Part shown: piece after piece, positions 25,724 to 36,055 of the stretch | How positions within the stretch are numbered: position 1 is the stretch's first letter | Layout: every line of letters starts with the position of its first letter | Notes under the pieces: model-generated | What the model was told of the DNA's origin: nothing | The model's database searches: none | Seen by the model: only the letters and a program-made list of their open reading frames with translations | Assembly: GCA_005885285.1 (NCBI GenBank) | Contig: VAZG01000213.1 | Span: 1 to 48,299, forward strand | From: Alphaproteobacteria bacterium | GTDB taxonomy: Bacteria; Pseudomonadota; Alphaproteobacteria; Rhizobiales; Xanthobacteraceae | Direction: 5' to 3' | DNA: 48,299 nucleotides | Made by a program: the position numbers and the translations under genes

Positions 25724-26443
25724 ATGACCCGCGAGGAACGACAATTGCGCGAAGCGATCATCGCAAAATGCCGGTGGATGAACGCCTCGGGCCTCAATCA
25801 GGGCACCTCCGGCAACATCTCGGCCCGCTACGGCGAGAAGATGCTGATCACGCCGTCGGCCGTTCCCTACGACGCCATGAAGCCGGAGATGATTGCATCG
25901 ATGCCGCTCGAAGGCGAGTATGGCGCGTGGACCGGACCGTTGCAGCCGTCCACCGAGTGGCGCTTCCATCTTGACATCATGCGCGCGCGCTCCGACGTCG
26001 GCGCCATCGTCCATACCCATTCCACCTATGCCACAGTGCTCGCGATTGCGCGAAAATCGATACCGGCCTGCCATTACATGATGGCGGCATTCGGCGGGAC
26101 CGATATCCGCTGCGCCGGCTACGCACGCTACGGCACCAAGGAACTGTCGGAGCATGCGCTTGCGGCGCTGGAAGAACGCAACGGCTGCCTTTTGGCCAAT
26201 CACGGCATGATCGCCCTCGGCGCCAATCTGGACAAGGCGATGTCGCTTGCCGTCGAGCTCGAGACGATCGCGCGTCAGTATTATCTGTCGCTGGCGCTCG
26301 GCCCGCACGTCATCCTGACCGATGAAGAGATCGCCGAAACGGCGCGGGGATTTTCGAGTTACGGCCTGCAGACGTCGTCACCGAAGACGAAGTCGGCAAA
26401 GGCTGCGCCACGCAAGAAAAAGAAGCTTAGCAGGAAGCGATGA
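25724..26443 (+). CDS. Class II aldolase (L-fuculose-phosphate-aldolase-like) with Lys-rich tail
   Basis: A 239-residue zinc aldolase of the FucA/RhaD/AraD fold. It shows LNQGTSGNISARYG (25-38), TPSAVPYD (43-50), catalytic-type Glu78 in QPSTEWRFH, His97 and His99 in IVHTHSTY, and His160 in ANHGMIALG. Such enzymes split ketose-1-phosphates into DHAP and an aldehyde. The C terminus beyond residue 217 is a disordered basic tail with a KKKK run, unusual for this family. The gene lies 15 bp after the dehydrogenase and overlaps the GlpD-like start in ATGA (26440-26443). The neighbouring GlpD-like gene could make its ketose-1-phosphate substrate. Confidence 0.88.
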   Translation: MTREERQLREAIIAKCRWMNASGLNQGTSGNISARYGEKMLITPSAVPYDAMKPEMIASMPLEGEYGAWTGPLQPSTEWRFHLDIMRARSDVGAIVHTHSTYATVLAIARKSIPACHYMMAAFGGTDIRCAGYARYGTKELSEHALAALEERNGCLLANHGMIALGANLDKAMSLAVELETIARQYYLSLALGPHVILTDEEIAETARGFSSYGLQTSSPKTKSAKAAPRKKKKLSRKR

Positions 26444-27948
26444 CGGGCGCTGCGCCGGTCGCGGCCAGGGATCACGGGCTTGTTGATATCGCCGTCATCG
26501 GCGGCGGAATCAACGGAGCTGGTATCGCGCGCGATGCCGCCGGTCGTGGCCTGAAGGTGCTGCTCTGCGAGAAGGACGATTTCGCCGAAGGTACGTCCTC
26601 GCGCTCGGGCAAGCTCGTGCATGGCGGCCTGCGCTATCTGGAATATTACCAGTTTCGCCTGGTGCGAGAGGCGCTGATCGAGCGGGAAGTTTTGCTCGCA
26701 TCCGCGCCTCATATCATCTGGCCGATGCGCTTCGTGCTGCCGCATTCGCCGGAGCAGCGCCCGGCCTGGCTGGTTCGGGCCGGCCTGTTCCTCTACGATC
26801 ACCTCGGCGGCCGCGAGCGCCTGCCGCCGAGCCGCAGCCTCGATCTGTCGCGCGCCCCCGAGGGCGCGCCGCTGCGGGGCGAGTTTCGCCGCGGCTTCGA
26901 ATATTCCGATTGCTGGGTCGACGATGCCAGGCTGGTGATCCTCAATCTCGTCGATGCATCGCGTCACGGTGCGCGCATTTTGCCGCGCATGAGAGCCATG
27001 CGCGCGCGCCGGGCAGGGGACACTTGGCAACTCGAGATGAAGGCAGAAGACGGCAGCGCGCAGATCGTGCGGGCGCGCGCGCTGGTCAATGCGGCAGGGC
27101 CCTGGGTCCAGGACGTGGTGCAAGGCGTTGCGGGACTGAACTCGATCCACAATGTTCGGCTCGTCAAGGGCAGCCATTTGGTGGTGCCGAAATTCTGGAG
27201 CGGACCGCATGCCTACCTGCTGCAGAACGATGATCGCCGCGTCATCTTCGTCAATCCCTATGGAGACGACCTCGCGCTGATCGGCACTACTGACATTCCC
27301 TATAATGGACGCGCGGAGGACGTTGCAATCGACGATACCGAAATCGAATACCTGCTGCGGGTGCTGCGCCGCTATTTTCGGGACCCCCCGCAGGATATCG
27401 TTCATGCCTTCTCTGGTGTCCGACCCCTCTATGACGACAATGCGGAGAGCCCGTCCGCGGTGACACGGGATTATGTCTTCGAGATCGACGGCACGGGGCA
27501 TGCTCCGCCGCTGCTTTCGATTTTCGGCGGCAAGATCACGACCTATCGCAAACTTGCAGAACATGCGCTGCAACGCCTGATGCCCTGGTTTCCTCGACTG
27601 TCACCGGCGTGGACCGCAGGCGCGCACCTTCCCGGCGGGGACATTCCCGGCGATTTCGAGGATTTCGTCGCCGATCTGCAACGCGAATATCCAGGCTTGC
27701 GAGAAACGCTGGTCCGTCACTATGCCCGGCTCTATGGGACGCGTGCACGCGAGCTCTTGGGACCGGCCCGCACCTGCTCGGATCTCGGTCGCCACTTCGG
27801 CGGCGATCTCTATGAGCGGGAAGCGCGCTACCTGCGCGAGACGGAATGGGCGACGCAGGCCGCCGACGTGCTGGATCGACGGACCAAGCATGGACTGCAT
27901 CTGACGTCGGGCAAACGTGCGGCTTTCGAGGACAGCATTGGAAAGTGA
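26440..27948 (+). CDS. glpD: GlpD-like FAD-dependent glycerol-3-phosphate/polyol-phosphate dehydrogenase
   Basis: A 502-residue flavoprotein matching aerobic glycerol-3-phosphate dehydrogenase. It carries the FAD motif VIGGGINGAGIARDAAGRGL (20-39), EGTSSRSGKLVHGGLRYLE, VRLVKGSHLVVP, IGTTDIPYNG and a late SIFGGKITTYRKLAEHAL. It is a peripheral inner-membrane enzyme that passes electrons to quinone. EryB of erythritol pathways is a homologue, so the substrate may be glycerol-3-phosphate or a longer polyol-1-phosphate. It is the last gene of the SorC-regulated operon, translationally coupled to the aldolase, and it converges on rhaI 117 bp away. The symbol is by family and the actual substrate is unproven. 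Confidence 0.9.
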   Translation: MTGAAPVAARDHGLVDIAVIGGGINGAGIARDAAGRGLKVLLCEKDDFAEGTSSRSGKLVHGGLRYLEYYQFRLVREALIEREVLLASAPHIIWPMRFVLPHSPEQRPAWLVRAGLFLYDHLGGRERLPPSRSLDLSRAPEGAPLRGEFRRGFEYSDCWVDDARLVILNLVDASRHGARILPRMRAMRARRAGDTWQLEMKAEDGSAQIVRARALVNAAGPWVQDVVQGVAGLNSIHNVRLVKGSHLVVPKFWSGPHAYLLQNDDRRVIFVNPYGDDLALIGTTDIPYNGRAEDVAIDDTEIEYLLRVLRRYFRDPPQDIVHAFSGVRPLYDDNAESPSAVTRDYVFEIDGTGHAPPLLSIFGGKITTYRKLAEHALQRLMPWFPRLSPAWTAGAHLPGGDIPGDFEDFVADLQREYPGLRETLVRHYARLYGTRARELLGPARTCSDLGRHFGGDLYEREARYLRETEWATQAADVLDRRTKHGLHLTSGKRAAFEDSIGK

Positions 27949-27967
27949 TAAGCTGTCCTTGGCCGAG

Positions 27968-28030
27968 CGCCTGAGACAGTACTGCCAATTAACGAACGCC
28001 GCTCGGACGGCGGCGTCTCTCGCCTGAGAC
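27968..28030. repeat. Direct repeat CGCCTGAGAC in a convergent intergenic region
   Basis: CGCCTGAGAC occurs at 27968-27977 and 28021-28030 in the 117 bp between the converging GlpD-like gene and rhaI. A weak stem, ACGCCG at 27996-28001 with CGGCGT at 28011-28016, lies between the copies. The region should contain transcription ends, but I see no classical terminator with a T-run. Confidence 0.4.
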
Positions 28031-28065
28031 TTTGCGGCACCATGCGCGGAGCTTGCTTGCTTCCC

Positions 28066-29364
28066 TCAAACGATCCCCGCCGATGTTCTCGCCACCGGTG
28101 GCCGCTCCTTGGCCTTGTGCTTGCGATAGCCCGAGGCGCGATAAGTCTCGATCGGCGCGATGGCGCCGCCGGCCCGCAGCCGTGCCATGGCCAGGATCGG
28201 CGAGACGTCGGTGGTGTAGGCGCGCTTGAGTTCGAGGTGGGCGCCGAGCGCGTCGTTGGCCGCTTGCGCCGCGGCGAGCGCTGAGCGGTCGACGATCAGC
28301 GCCTGGGCATGAGCGCGCTGCAATTCGATCGCCGATTGCATCAAACTCTCGATCGGATCGGTTACGTTGTGCGATTGGTCGAGCATATAGGCCGGGGCGA
28401 AGCCTTCTGCCCCGCGCATCCGAGCGTCAATCAGTTCGTTAAACACCAGAAACAGGCGAAACGGTTCGACCGATCCGGTGTCAAGATCGTCGTCGCCGTA
28501 TTTCGAATCGTTGAAGTGGAAGCCACCGAGTTTTCCAAAGCGCACCAGGCGGGCGACGATCTGTTCGATATTGACGTTCGGCGCGTGATGGCCGAGGTCG
28601 ACGAGGCATTGCGCCTTCGGTCCAAGCTCTTGCGCCGCCGCAAAGCTGGTTCCCCAATCGGAAATTACGCTTGAATAGAACGCCGGCTCGTACAGTTTGT
28701 GCTCGAGAAACACCCGCCAATCCGCGGGCAGCGCCGCGTAGATCTCGCGCATTGAATCGAGATAGCGATCGAGCGCCAACGTCATGTTCGATTGGCCGGC
28801 GAAATTGGAGCCGTCGGCGATCCACACTGTCAGCGCCTTCGAGCCGAGCTGGCGGCCGATGGCGATGCAATCGATGTTGTGCGCGATCGCTTGAGCCCGC
28901 GCGGTGGATTCGACATGGGAGAGCGAGCCGAACTTGTACGAATGCTCCTGGTTCGGCTGATCCTGAAACGTGTTCGAATTCACGGCATCGAACGCGAGTC
29001 CGTGCTTGGCGGCGACTTCCCGCAAGGCAGCGTAGTCACTCGTCGCGTCCCATGGAAAATGCGGCGATACCGTCGGCGTTGCCCGCACCAGATAGTGGAT
29101 GGTGGCGCAATCCTCCAGCTTGTCGAACAGATGGCGCGGCTCGCCGGGGCCGGGGAAGCGTGCAAAGCGGGTACCACCTGTGCCGACGCCCCAGGTCGGG
29201 ATCGCGACGCCGAACGCCATGATCTTTCGAGTTAGCGCGTCAGCGTCGATGCCCCGGCGGCCCAGCGCGCGCGCCAACGCTGCGTAATCCTCGTCGAGCG
29301 CCGTTTTTCGCGTGGCGTTCTCAGCCTGGAGAAGCTCCTCGCTGATGGAGAAGTCGGTCATCAT
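28066..29364 (-). CDS. rhaI: L-rhamnose isomerase, rhizobial type (RhaI)
   Basis: A 432-residue TIM-barrel sugar isomerase of the rhizobial rhamnose-catabolism family (TIGR02629-like). Recognisable parts are AFGVAIPTWGVGTGGTRFAR, VWIADGSNFAGQSN, VFLEHKLYEPAFYS, CLVDLGHHAPNVNIEQI and GGFHFNDSKYGDDDLDTGSV. They hold the metal-site Glu, Asp and His residues. It converts L-rhamnose to L-rhamnulose. Two ATGs are adjacent (29364 and 29361); the second has the better distance from GGGAG. It lies 21 bp downstream of the fused aldolase gene, with which it forms the leftward arm of the rhamnose locus. Confidence 0.95.
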   Translation of the reverse strand: MMTDFSISEELLQAENATRKTALDEDYAALARALGRRGIDADALTRKIMAFGVAIPTWGVGTGGTRFARFPGPGEPRHLFDKLEDCATIHYLVRATPTVSPHFPWDATSDYAALREVAAKHGLAFDAVNSNTFQDQPNQEHSYKFGSLSHVESTARAQAIAHNIDCIAIGRQLGSKALTVWIADGSNFAGQSNMTLALDRYLDSMREIYAALPADWRVFLEHKLYEPAFYSSVISDWGTSFAAAQELGPKAQCLVDLGHHAPNVNIEQIVARLVRFGKLGGFHFNDSKYGDDDLDTGSVEPFRLFLVFNELIDARMRGAEGFAPAYMLDQSHNVTDPIESLMQSAIELQRAHAQALIVDRSALAAAQAANDALGAHLELKRAYTTDVSPILAMARLRAGGAIAPIETYRASGYRKHKAKERPPVARTSAGIV

Positions 29365-29385
29365 TATCTCCCGACGATTGGCGTC

Positions 29386-31482
29386 TCACCGCGTGAAAGC
29401 CTGCGCGTTGCCGGCATCGACATTGAGGATATTGCCGGTCGATTTGGCCGAAAGATCGCTGGCGAAGAAATAGATCCCCTCGGCGATGTCCTCCGGCAAT
29501 ACCGAAAGCTTCAGCATGGATCGCTGCCGATAGACCTCTTCGAGTTCGTCTTCCGACACCTTGTTGGAGGCTGCTCGCTGCCGGCGCCATTCGCCGGCCC
29601 AAATTTTCGAGCCGCGCAGCACCGCATCCGGATTGACGGTGTTGACGCGGATGCCGTGCGGCGCGCCTTCCAGCGCAAGGCAGCGCGCCAGATGAATCTC
29701 CGAGGCCTTGGCCGCGCAATAGGCCGACGCGCCGGCCGAGGCGGCGAGGCCGTTTTTGGAGGCGACGAACACGATCGCGCCTCCGCATTGCTGCCGTTGC
29801 ATCAGCCGGAACGCCTCGCGCGCCACCAGAAAATAGCCGGTTGCGAGTACATCCATGTTCTTTTGCCAGAGCGCCAGGCTGGTGTCCTCGACCGGTGAGG
29901 CGGAGGCGATGCCGGCGTTGGAGACCACAACATCGATCCCGCCATAGGCGAGAATGGACTCGTGGAAGCTCGCGACAACGCTCGCCTCGTCGGTCACGTC
30001 CAGCGCGATGCCGACTACGCTGTCGCGCCCGAATTTTTGCACGATCGCCTGGATGCGCGCGTCGAGCGCCTCCTGGTCGATGTCGGCCAGCACCACACAG
30101 GCGCCTTCGCCCAATAGCCGCAATGCCGCAGCTCCGCCTATGCCGCCGGCGCCGCCGGTAACATAGGCGATCTTGCCGGCCAGCGATTTCGCCTTCGGCA
30201 TACGTTGCAGCTTGGCCTCTTCGAGCAGCCAATATTCGATATCGAAGGCTTCCTGTTCCGGCAGGCCGACATAGGCGCTGACGCCGGAGGCGCCACGCAT
30301 GACGTTGATGGCGTTGGCGTAGAATTCCGAAGCGATGCGCGCCGTCGCCTTGTCCTTGGCGAAGGAGAACATGCCGATGCCAGGCACCAGGTAGATCACC
30401 GCATTGGGGTCGCGCATCCCCGGTGAATTCGGCCGCTTGCAGCGCTGGTAATAGGCGGAATAGTCGTCTCGATAGGCCTCAAGAAGCGCGTCGAGCGAAT
30501 TGGCGAGAGTCTCGACACTGTCGCTCTGGTGATCGTAGGGCAGCACCAGGGGACGGATTTTGGTGCGCAGGAAATGATCGGGACAAGATGTTCCCAACGG
30601 CGCCAGTCTGTCCAGCATGCGCGAATTGACAAACTCCAGCACCTCCGGCGCGTCGGTGAAATGCCCGACCTTGCGCTCGTCGCGTGAGATCTTGCCGCGG
30701 ATCAGCGGCATCAGCGCCGCCGCGACCGCGCGGCGCGTCTCAGGCGCGGCAACATCACAGCGCGGACCGCCGAAGGCGGGCTGCTTTTCGTGTCCCGCGA
30801 GCCAGTCGGCGGCCTGTTGGATAATGCGCAAGGTGGTCTGATAGGCCACCTTCGATGTCGGGCCCCAGGTGAACAGACCATGACCGCCCAGCACCACGCC
30901 GACATATTCGGGATGTTGGGCCGCCATCGCGCCGAGCTTCAGGCCAAGTTCGAAGCCCGGCCGCTGCCAGGGCAAGAACCCGATCGCGCCGCGGAACACT
31001 TCTCCCGTCAATTCCTCGGCGTTGGAGCAGGCGGCGATGGCGATCACCGCATCAGCGTGGACATGATCGACATGGGGGTGCGGCACGAAGCCGTGCAAGG
31101 CGGTGTCGATGGAGGTCGCGCGCGGGTTGAGATTGAAGGTGCAGTGATTGAATAGCGCCACCATCTCGTCTTCGTGGGCGATGCCGCGATAGAGCTGTTT
31201 CAGGCTTTCCAACTTGTCGAGATAGAGGGTGGAGAAGCCGTCACGCTTCATCGAGCCGAGGTCGCCGCCGGAGCCTTTGACCCACAACACGGTGGCCGGT
31301 TTTTGGGTCAGCGGATCGGTCATTGTGAGTTTGGCCGAGGTGTTGCCGCCGCCGAAATTGGTGATGCGAAGATCGCTGCCGAGCAGATTGGAGCGGTAGA
31401 GCAATAGCCCCGGCTCATCCAGGTCCGCCGCATGGGCATCGTCCCAAAGATCGGAAAGCGGCTCGGCCGCGGCCTTGGTCAT
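29386..31482 (-). CDS. rhaD: Bifunctional L-rhamnulose-1-phosphate aldolase/L-lactaldehyde dehydrogenase
   Basis: A 698-residue fusion (TIGR02632 type). Residues 1-420 form the class II aldolase part, with FGGGNTSAKL near 43, zinc ligands His140 and His142 in VDHVHADA and His201 in GGHGLFTWG. Residues 435-698 form a short-chain dehydrogenase with TGGAGGIG at 442-449, NAG near 523 and catalytic Tyr588/Lys592 in YCAAK. It splits L-rhamnulose-1-phosphate into DHAP and L-lactaldehyde, and the second domain is thought to oxidise the lactaldehyde. The start is ATG 31482 after GGAGGCGAGG; a longer ORF adds 21 unmatched residues. The divergent gap to rhaR carries repeated TGATTGA sites. Confidence 0.95.
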   Translation of the reverse strand: MTKAAAEPLSDLWDDAHAADLDEPGLLLYRSNLLGSDLRITNFGGGNTSAKLTMTDPLTQKPATVLWVKGSGGDLGSMKRDGFSTLYLDKLESLKQLYRGIAHEDEMVALFNHCTFNLNPRATSIDTALHGFVPHPHVDHVHADAVIAIAACSNAEELTGEVFRGAIGFLPWQRPGFELGLKLGAMAAQHPEYVGVVLGGHGLFTWGPTSKVAYQTTLRIIQQAADWLAGHEKQPAFGGPRCDVAAPETRRAVAAALMPLIRGKISRDERKVGHFTDAPEVLEFVNSRMLDRLAPLGTSCPDHFLRTKIRPLVLPYDHQSDSVETLANSLDALLEAYRDDYSAYYQRCKRPNSPGMRDPNAVIYLVPGIGMFSFAKDKATARIASEFYANAINVMRGASGVSAYVGLPEQEAFDIEYWLLEEAKLQRMPKAKSLAGKIAYVTGGAGGIGGAAALRLLGEGACVVLADIDQEALDARIQAIVQKFGRDSVVGIALDVTDEASVVASFHESILAYGGIDVVVSNAGIASASPVEDTSLALWQKNMDVLATGYFLVAREAFRLMQRQQCGGAIVFVASKNGLAASAGASAYCAAKASEIHLARCLALEGAPHGIRVNTVNPDAVLRGSKIWAGEWRRQRAASNKVSEDELEEVYRQRSMLKLSVLPEDIAEGIYFFASDLSAKSTGNILNVDAGNAQAFTR

Positions 31483-31541
31483 GAACCTCGCCTCCGTCAC
31501 GATGCGCTTTTGCCGGACCATAGGATCGCGACCGATCACGG

Positions 31542-31602
31542 TCAATCACGACATGAGCGATATTGCCACACGATATGATTGATGCAGTGCAAAATTGATT
31601 GA
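31542..31602. promoter_or_regulatory. RhaR operator candidates in the rhaD-rhaR divergent promoter
   Basis: The heptamer TCAATCA at 31542-31548 is the inverse of TGATTGA at 31576-31582 and 31596-31602. The two direct copies are 20 bp apart, two helical turns. They cover the space between the leftward rhaD start (31482) and the rightward rhaR start (31672). DeoR-family regulators commonly bind such repeated sites. Binding by RhaR is inferred. Confidence 0.55.
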
Positions 31603-31671
31603 ATATGAAGGTTTCGCGTTGACCGCCCAAAAAGTTCATGACTAGTTGTGAGCGTCGGGAGGAGCAGGGCC

Positions 31672-32480
31672 GTGCACGAACGCGAGCGCTGGCAGGTCAT
31701 CAGGGCGATGCTGAAGCAGCAACTGCTGGTTCGTATCGCCGACGTTTGCCGCGCTACCGGCGCTTCCGAAGCTTCGGTGCGGCGCGATTTTTCCCGGCTT
31801 GCCGAAATAGGGTCAGCGACGCGGGTGCGTGGCGGATTGGAGGCGATGCCTGGTTCGCAGATGGCCTCAAGCGACGTGCCGGCGCTGGCGACCCGCTCCT
31901 TCGAGATCAGCAGGACACTCAATGTCGCCGCCAAGCGAGCGATCGCCCGGGCCGCGGTCGCGCTGTGCAGCGACGGCGACGCCATTATCATCAATGGCGG
32001 CACCACGACCTTCGAGATGGGCGAATTCCTGCGCGAGCGCCGCCTCAAGGTGCTCACCAATTCCTATCCATTGGCCGAGACGTTGATCCACCATTCGAAC
32101 TGTCGCGTCGCGCTGCCGGGCGGCGAAGTCTACCGCGAACAGAAACTGATCGTCTCGCCGTTCGAGGAAGACGCGATCCAGCATTATTCGGCCTCGCGCA
32201 TGTTCATGAGCGCGATTTCGATCGGCCCGCTCGGCGTGATCGAGGGCGATCCCTTGATCGCCCGCGCCGAGACCAAGCTGCTCAAGCGCGCCGAGAAGCT
32301 GGTGGTGCTGGCCGACAGCTCCAAATTCACCCCGCGGGGCAGCCTGGTGGTTTGTCCGCTGTCGCGAATTTCGACCTTGATCACCGACGCCGAGGCCCCG
32401 AAGGAAGCACTCGACATGCTTCGCGACGCTGGCGTCGAGGTGATGATCTCGACCGAAACGCCCGACGAGGTCGCGGCCGC

Positions 32481-32484
<4 letters not shown>
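31672..32484 (+). CDS. rhaR: DeoR-family regulator of the rhamnose locus (RhaR)
   Basis: A 270-residue DeoR-type repressor. The N-terminal winged helix reads RWQVIRAMLKQQLLVRIADV, then ATGASEASVRRDFSRLAEIG and VRGGLEA. The sensor domain has INGGTTTFEMGEFL, VLTNSYPLAETLI and VVLADSSKFTPRGSL, the phosphosugar-binding pattern of this family. I chose the GTG at 31672 because GGGAGGAG sits at 31657-31664, with a 7-base gap. A GTG 24 bases upstream has no such site. It is the first gene of the rightward arm and overlaps rhaT in ATGA. By family, the inducer is likely a rhamnose-pathway phosphate. Confidence 0.92.
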
Positions 32485-34033
<1,549 letters not shown>

Positions 34034-34037
<4 letters not shown>

Positions 34038-35023
34038 GCACCATCGTGGTTTCGCGTCTGCGTCCCGGGGAAGGTGGCGCGCTTCGCTTGTTCGCCTCGC
34101 AGGAGGCCTTGCTGGCTTTCGCGATCGTCGGCATCGCGATCCTGGTCGGCCTCTACAACCCGCGCTTTCTGGCGACGCGGAACCTCGGCGATATCGTGCT
34201 TGGCAACGCCTATATCGCGGTGGCGGCGATCGGTATGTCGATGGTGATCGTATCAGGCAATATCGATATCTCTGTCGGTTCCCTGATCGGCGTTCTCGCC
34301 ACTATCAGCGGATCGCTGGCGGTCGCGGGCGTGCCGATCATTCTGGTCTGGCTCACGCCGCTCATGGTCGGCATCCTCGTCATGATGCTGCAAGGCGCGG
34401 TGATCGCCTACCTACGGATTCCGGCGATCGTGGTTACGCTGGGGATGTTGTCGATCCTCAAGGGCGGCCTGATCAGCGTCACTGGTGGTCGATGGATCAC
34501 CGACCTGCCGCAAAGCTTCCATCTCGCCGATATCGAATTGTTCGGGATTTTGCCGATGCCGGTGCTGATCATGGTGGCGGCGACCATTCTGGCGGCGCTG
34601 TGGATGCGCTATTCGGCAAGCGGTCGCGCGATCTTTGCCACTGGTGGCAATGCTGAAGCCGCGCGGCTGTGTGGCGTGTCGCCGCGGCGCACCGTGGTGA
34701 TGGTATTCGCGCTGCATGGGCTGTTCGCAGGGATCGCGGCGCTTCTGTTCGCGACCCAACTCAAGGTGATCCAGTCGACGGTACCGCCCAACCTGGAGCT
34801 GACGGTAATCACTGCTGCGGTCGTCGGCGGCGTCAGTATCCTCGGCGGCGTCGGCACCGTGGTTGGATCGACGTTGGCGGCGGTCTTGATCGCCGAGATC
34901 GCGAGTGCGCTGGTCTTCATCAACGTCTCGCCGTACTGGATCCACGCCGTGCAGGGCGGGTTAATCCTGGTCACGGTGGTCGCCGACATCCTGCGGCGCC
35001 AGCGCCGTCAGGTGGGAGAATAA
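34034..35023 (+). CDS. rhaP: L-rhamnose ABC transporter permease (RhaP)
   Basis: A 329-residue RbsC-type permease with about nine hydrophobic helices. Markers are [20 protein letters not shown] early and [20 protein letters not shown] late. Translation starts with GTG at 34034 overlapping the rhaT stop. It is the first of two permease genes, so the importer uses a heterodimeric membrane unit, as described for rhizobial rhamnose transport. Confidence 0.92.
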
Positions 35024-35028
35024 TCAGC

Positions 35029-36009
35029 ATGGCGGTGCTCGCACCCGAGGTCCGGTCCGCCGCGCCGCGTTGGCTGATCCGCCATGAGACGCTCCTGGTG
35101 GCCATTCTGCTCGTCGCGCTGGTGATCCTCGGCCTGTTCAACGAGCGCTTCCTGACCGTCGACAATCTGTTGAACCAGGGCCGCTTGATGACCGAAGTCG
35201 GTCTGCTCGCTTTGCCGATGACATTCATCATCATCACTGGCGGCATCGACCTGTCGGTGGGATCGATCGTCGGGCTGTGCGCGATCATGCTCGGCTATTC
35301 CTGGAAAAACCTTGGCTTCCCGTTGCCGCTGGCGATCGCCTTCGCGATCGGGGTCGGAGGCGTCGCCGGCTTTGTCAACGGGTTGCTGATCACCCGCGTC
35401 CGGGTGCCGCCGCTGATCATGACCATCGCCACTTTGGCGCTCTATCGGGGGCTCGCCGAAGGCATCAGTCAGGCGCGGTCGGTGCGCAACTATCCCGAAT
35501 GGTTCTTCTATACCGGGCAGGGAGAATGGCTCGGAGTGCCGGTGCAACTCTGGATCCTGCTGGTGGGGATCATCGTGGCCGGCATAGCGTTGGATCGCAC
35601 CACCTTCGGCCGCACGCTTTATGCGATCGGCAACAACGAGACCGCCGCCCGGTTTTCCGGCCTGCCGGTCGATCGGGTCAAGCTCGTGGTCTACACGCTG
35701 TCCGGATTGGCCGCGGGGCTGTCGGCCTGGGTGCTGGTTTCCCGCGTGACCACGACGCGTTCGGACATGGGAAGCGGCTACGAACTCGACGTCATTGCCG
35801 CCGTGGTTCTCGGCGGCACCAGCATTTTCGGCGGGGTTGGGACGATCTGGGGAACCGTCGTCGGCCTCGTCATGATCCAGCTGTTGAAGAACGGGCTGGC
35901 GCTGACCGGGGTCAAAGGCGACGCCACCATCATCGTCATCGGCGCGGTCCTGATCGCGTCCACGCTGATCGCAAGTTCTCTCCACGGACGCCGCGAGGTC
36001 GCGGGCTGA
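35029..36009 (+). CDS. rhaQ: L-rhamnose ABC transporter permease (RhaQ)
   Basis: A 326-residue RbsC-type permease. It has LPMTFIIITGGIDLSVGSIV in the first half and YELDVIAAVVLGGTSIFGGV in the second, with about ten helices. The ATG at 35029 follows GGTGGGAGAA and the rhaP stop by 5 bp. A longer in-frame ORF from 34669 reads across rhaP and is not real. A GC-rich hairpin and the binding-protein gene follow. Confidence 0.92.
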   Translation: MAVLAPEVRSAAPRWLIRHETLLVAILLVALVILGLFNERFLTVDNLLNQGRLMTEVGLLALPMTFIIITGGIDLSVGSIVGLCAIMLGYSWKNLGFPLPLAIAFAIGVGGVAGFVNGLLITRVRVPPLIMTIATLALYRGLAEGISQARSVRNYPEWFFYTGQGEWLGVPVQLWILLVGIIVAGIALDRTTFGRTLYAIGNNETAARFSGLPVDRVKLVVYTLSGLAAGLSAWVLVSRVTTTRSDMGSGYELDVIAAVVLGGTSIFGGVGTIWGTVVGLVMIQLLKNGLALTGVKGDATIIVIGAVLIASTLIASSLHGRREVAG

Positions 36010-36020
36010 TGGGGCGATAA

Positions 36021-36040
36021 GCCGCAAAAAGCGGCGTTTT
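36021..36040 (+). terminator. Stem-loop between rhaQ and rhaS
   Basis: GCCGC (36021-36025), AAAAA loop, GCGGC (36031-36035), then GTTTT. The short stem with a T-run lies 11 bp after the rhaQ stop and just before the rhaS ribosome-binding site. It may be a leaky terminator, or an RNA 5'/3' stabiliser that sets the ratio of binding protein to permease. Confidence 0.55.
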
Positions 36041-36055
36041 AGGGAGGAAGCCATA

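Noticed and set aside
24917..26308. 463-codon leftward ORF
   Set aside because: It mirrors the dehydrogenase and aldolase genes. No ribosome-binding site or recognisable domain.
26359..27573. 404-codon leftward ORF opposite the GlpD-like gene
   Set aside because: Antisense to a well-conserved FAD protein, with no family features of its own.
17628..27948. Naming the importer and GlpD-like gene as the glycerol (glp) system of rhizobia
   Set aside because: The two-ATPase layout and GlpD fit, but the SorC regulator, two aldolases and extra enzymes do not, and no small GlpU-like membrane protein is seen. Substrate left open.
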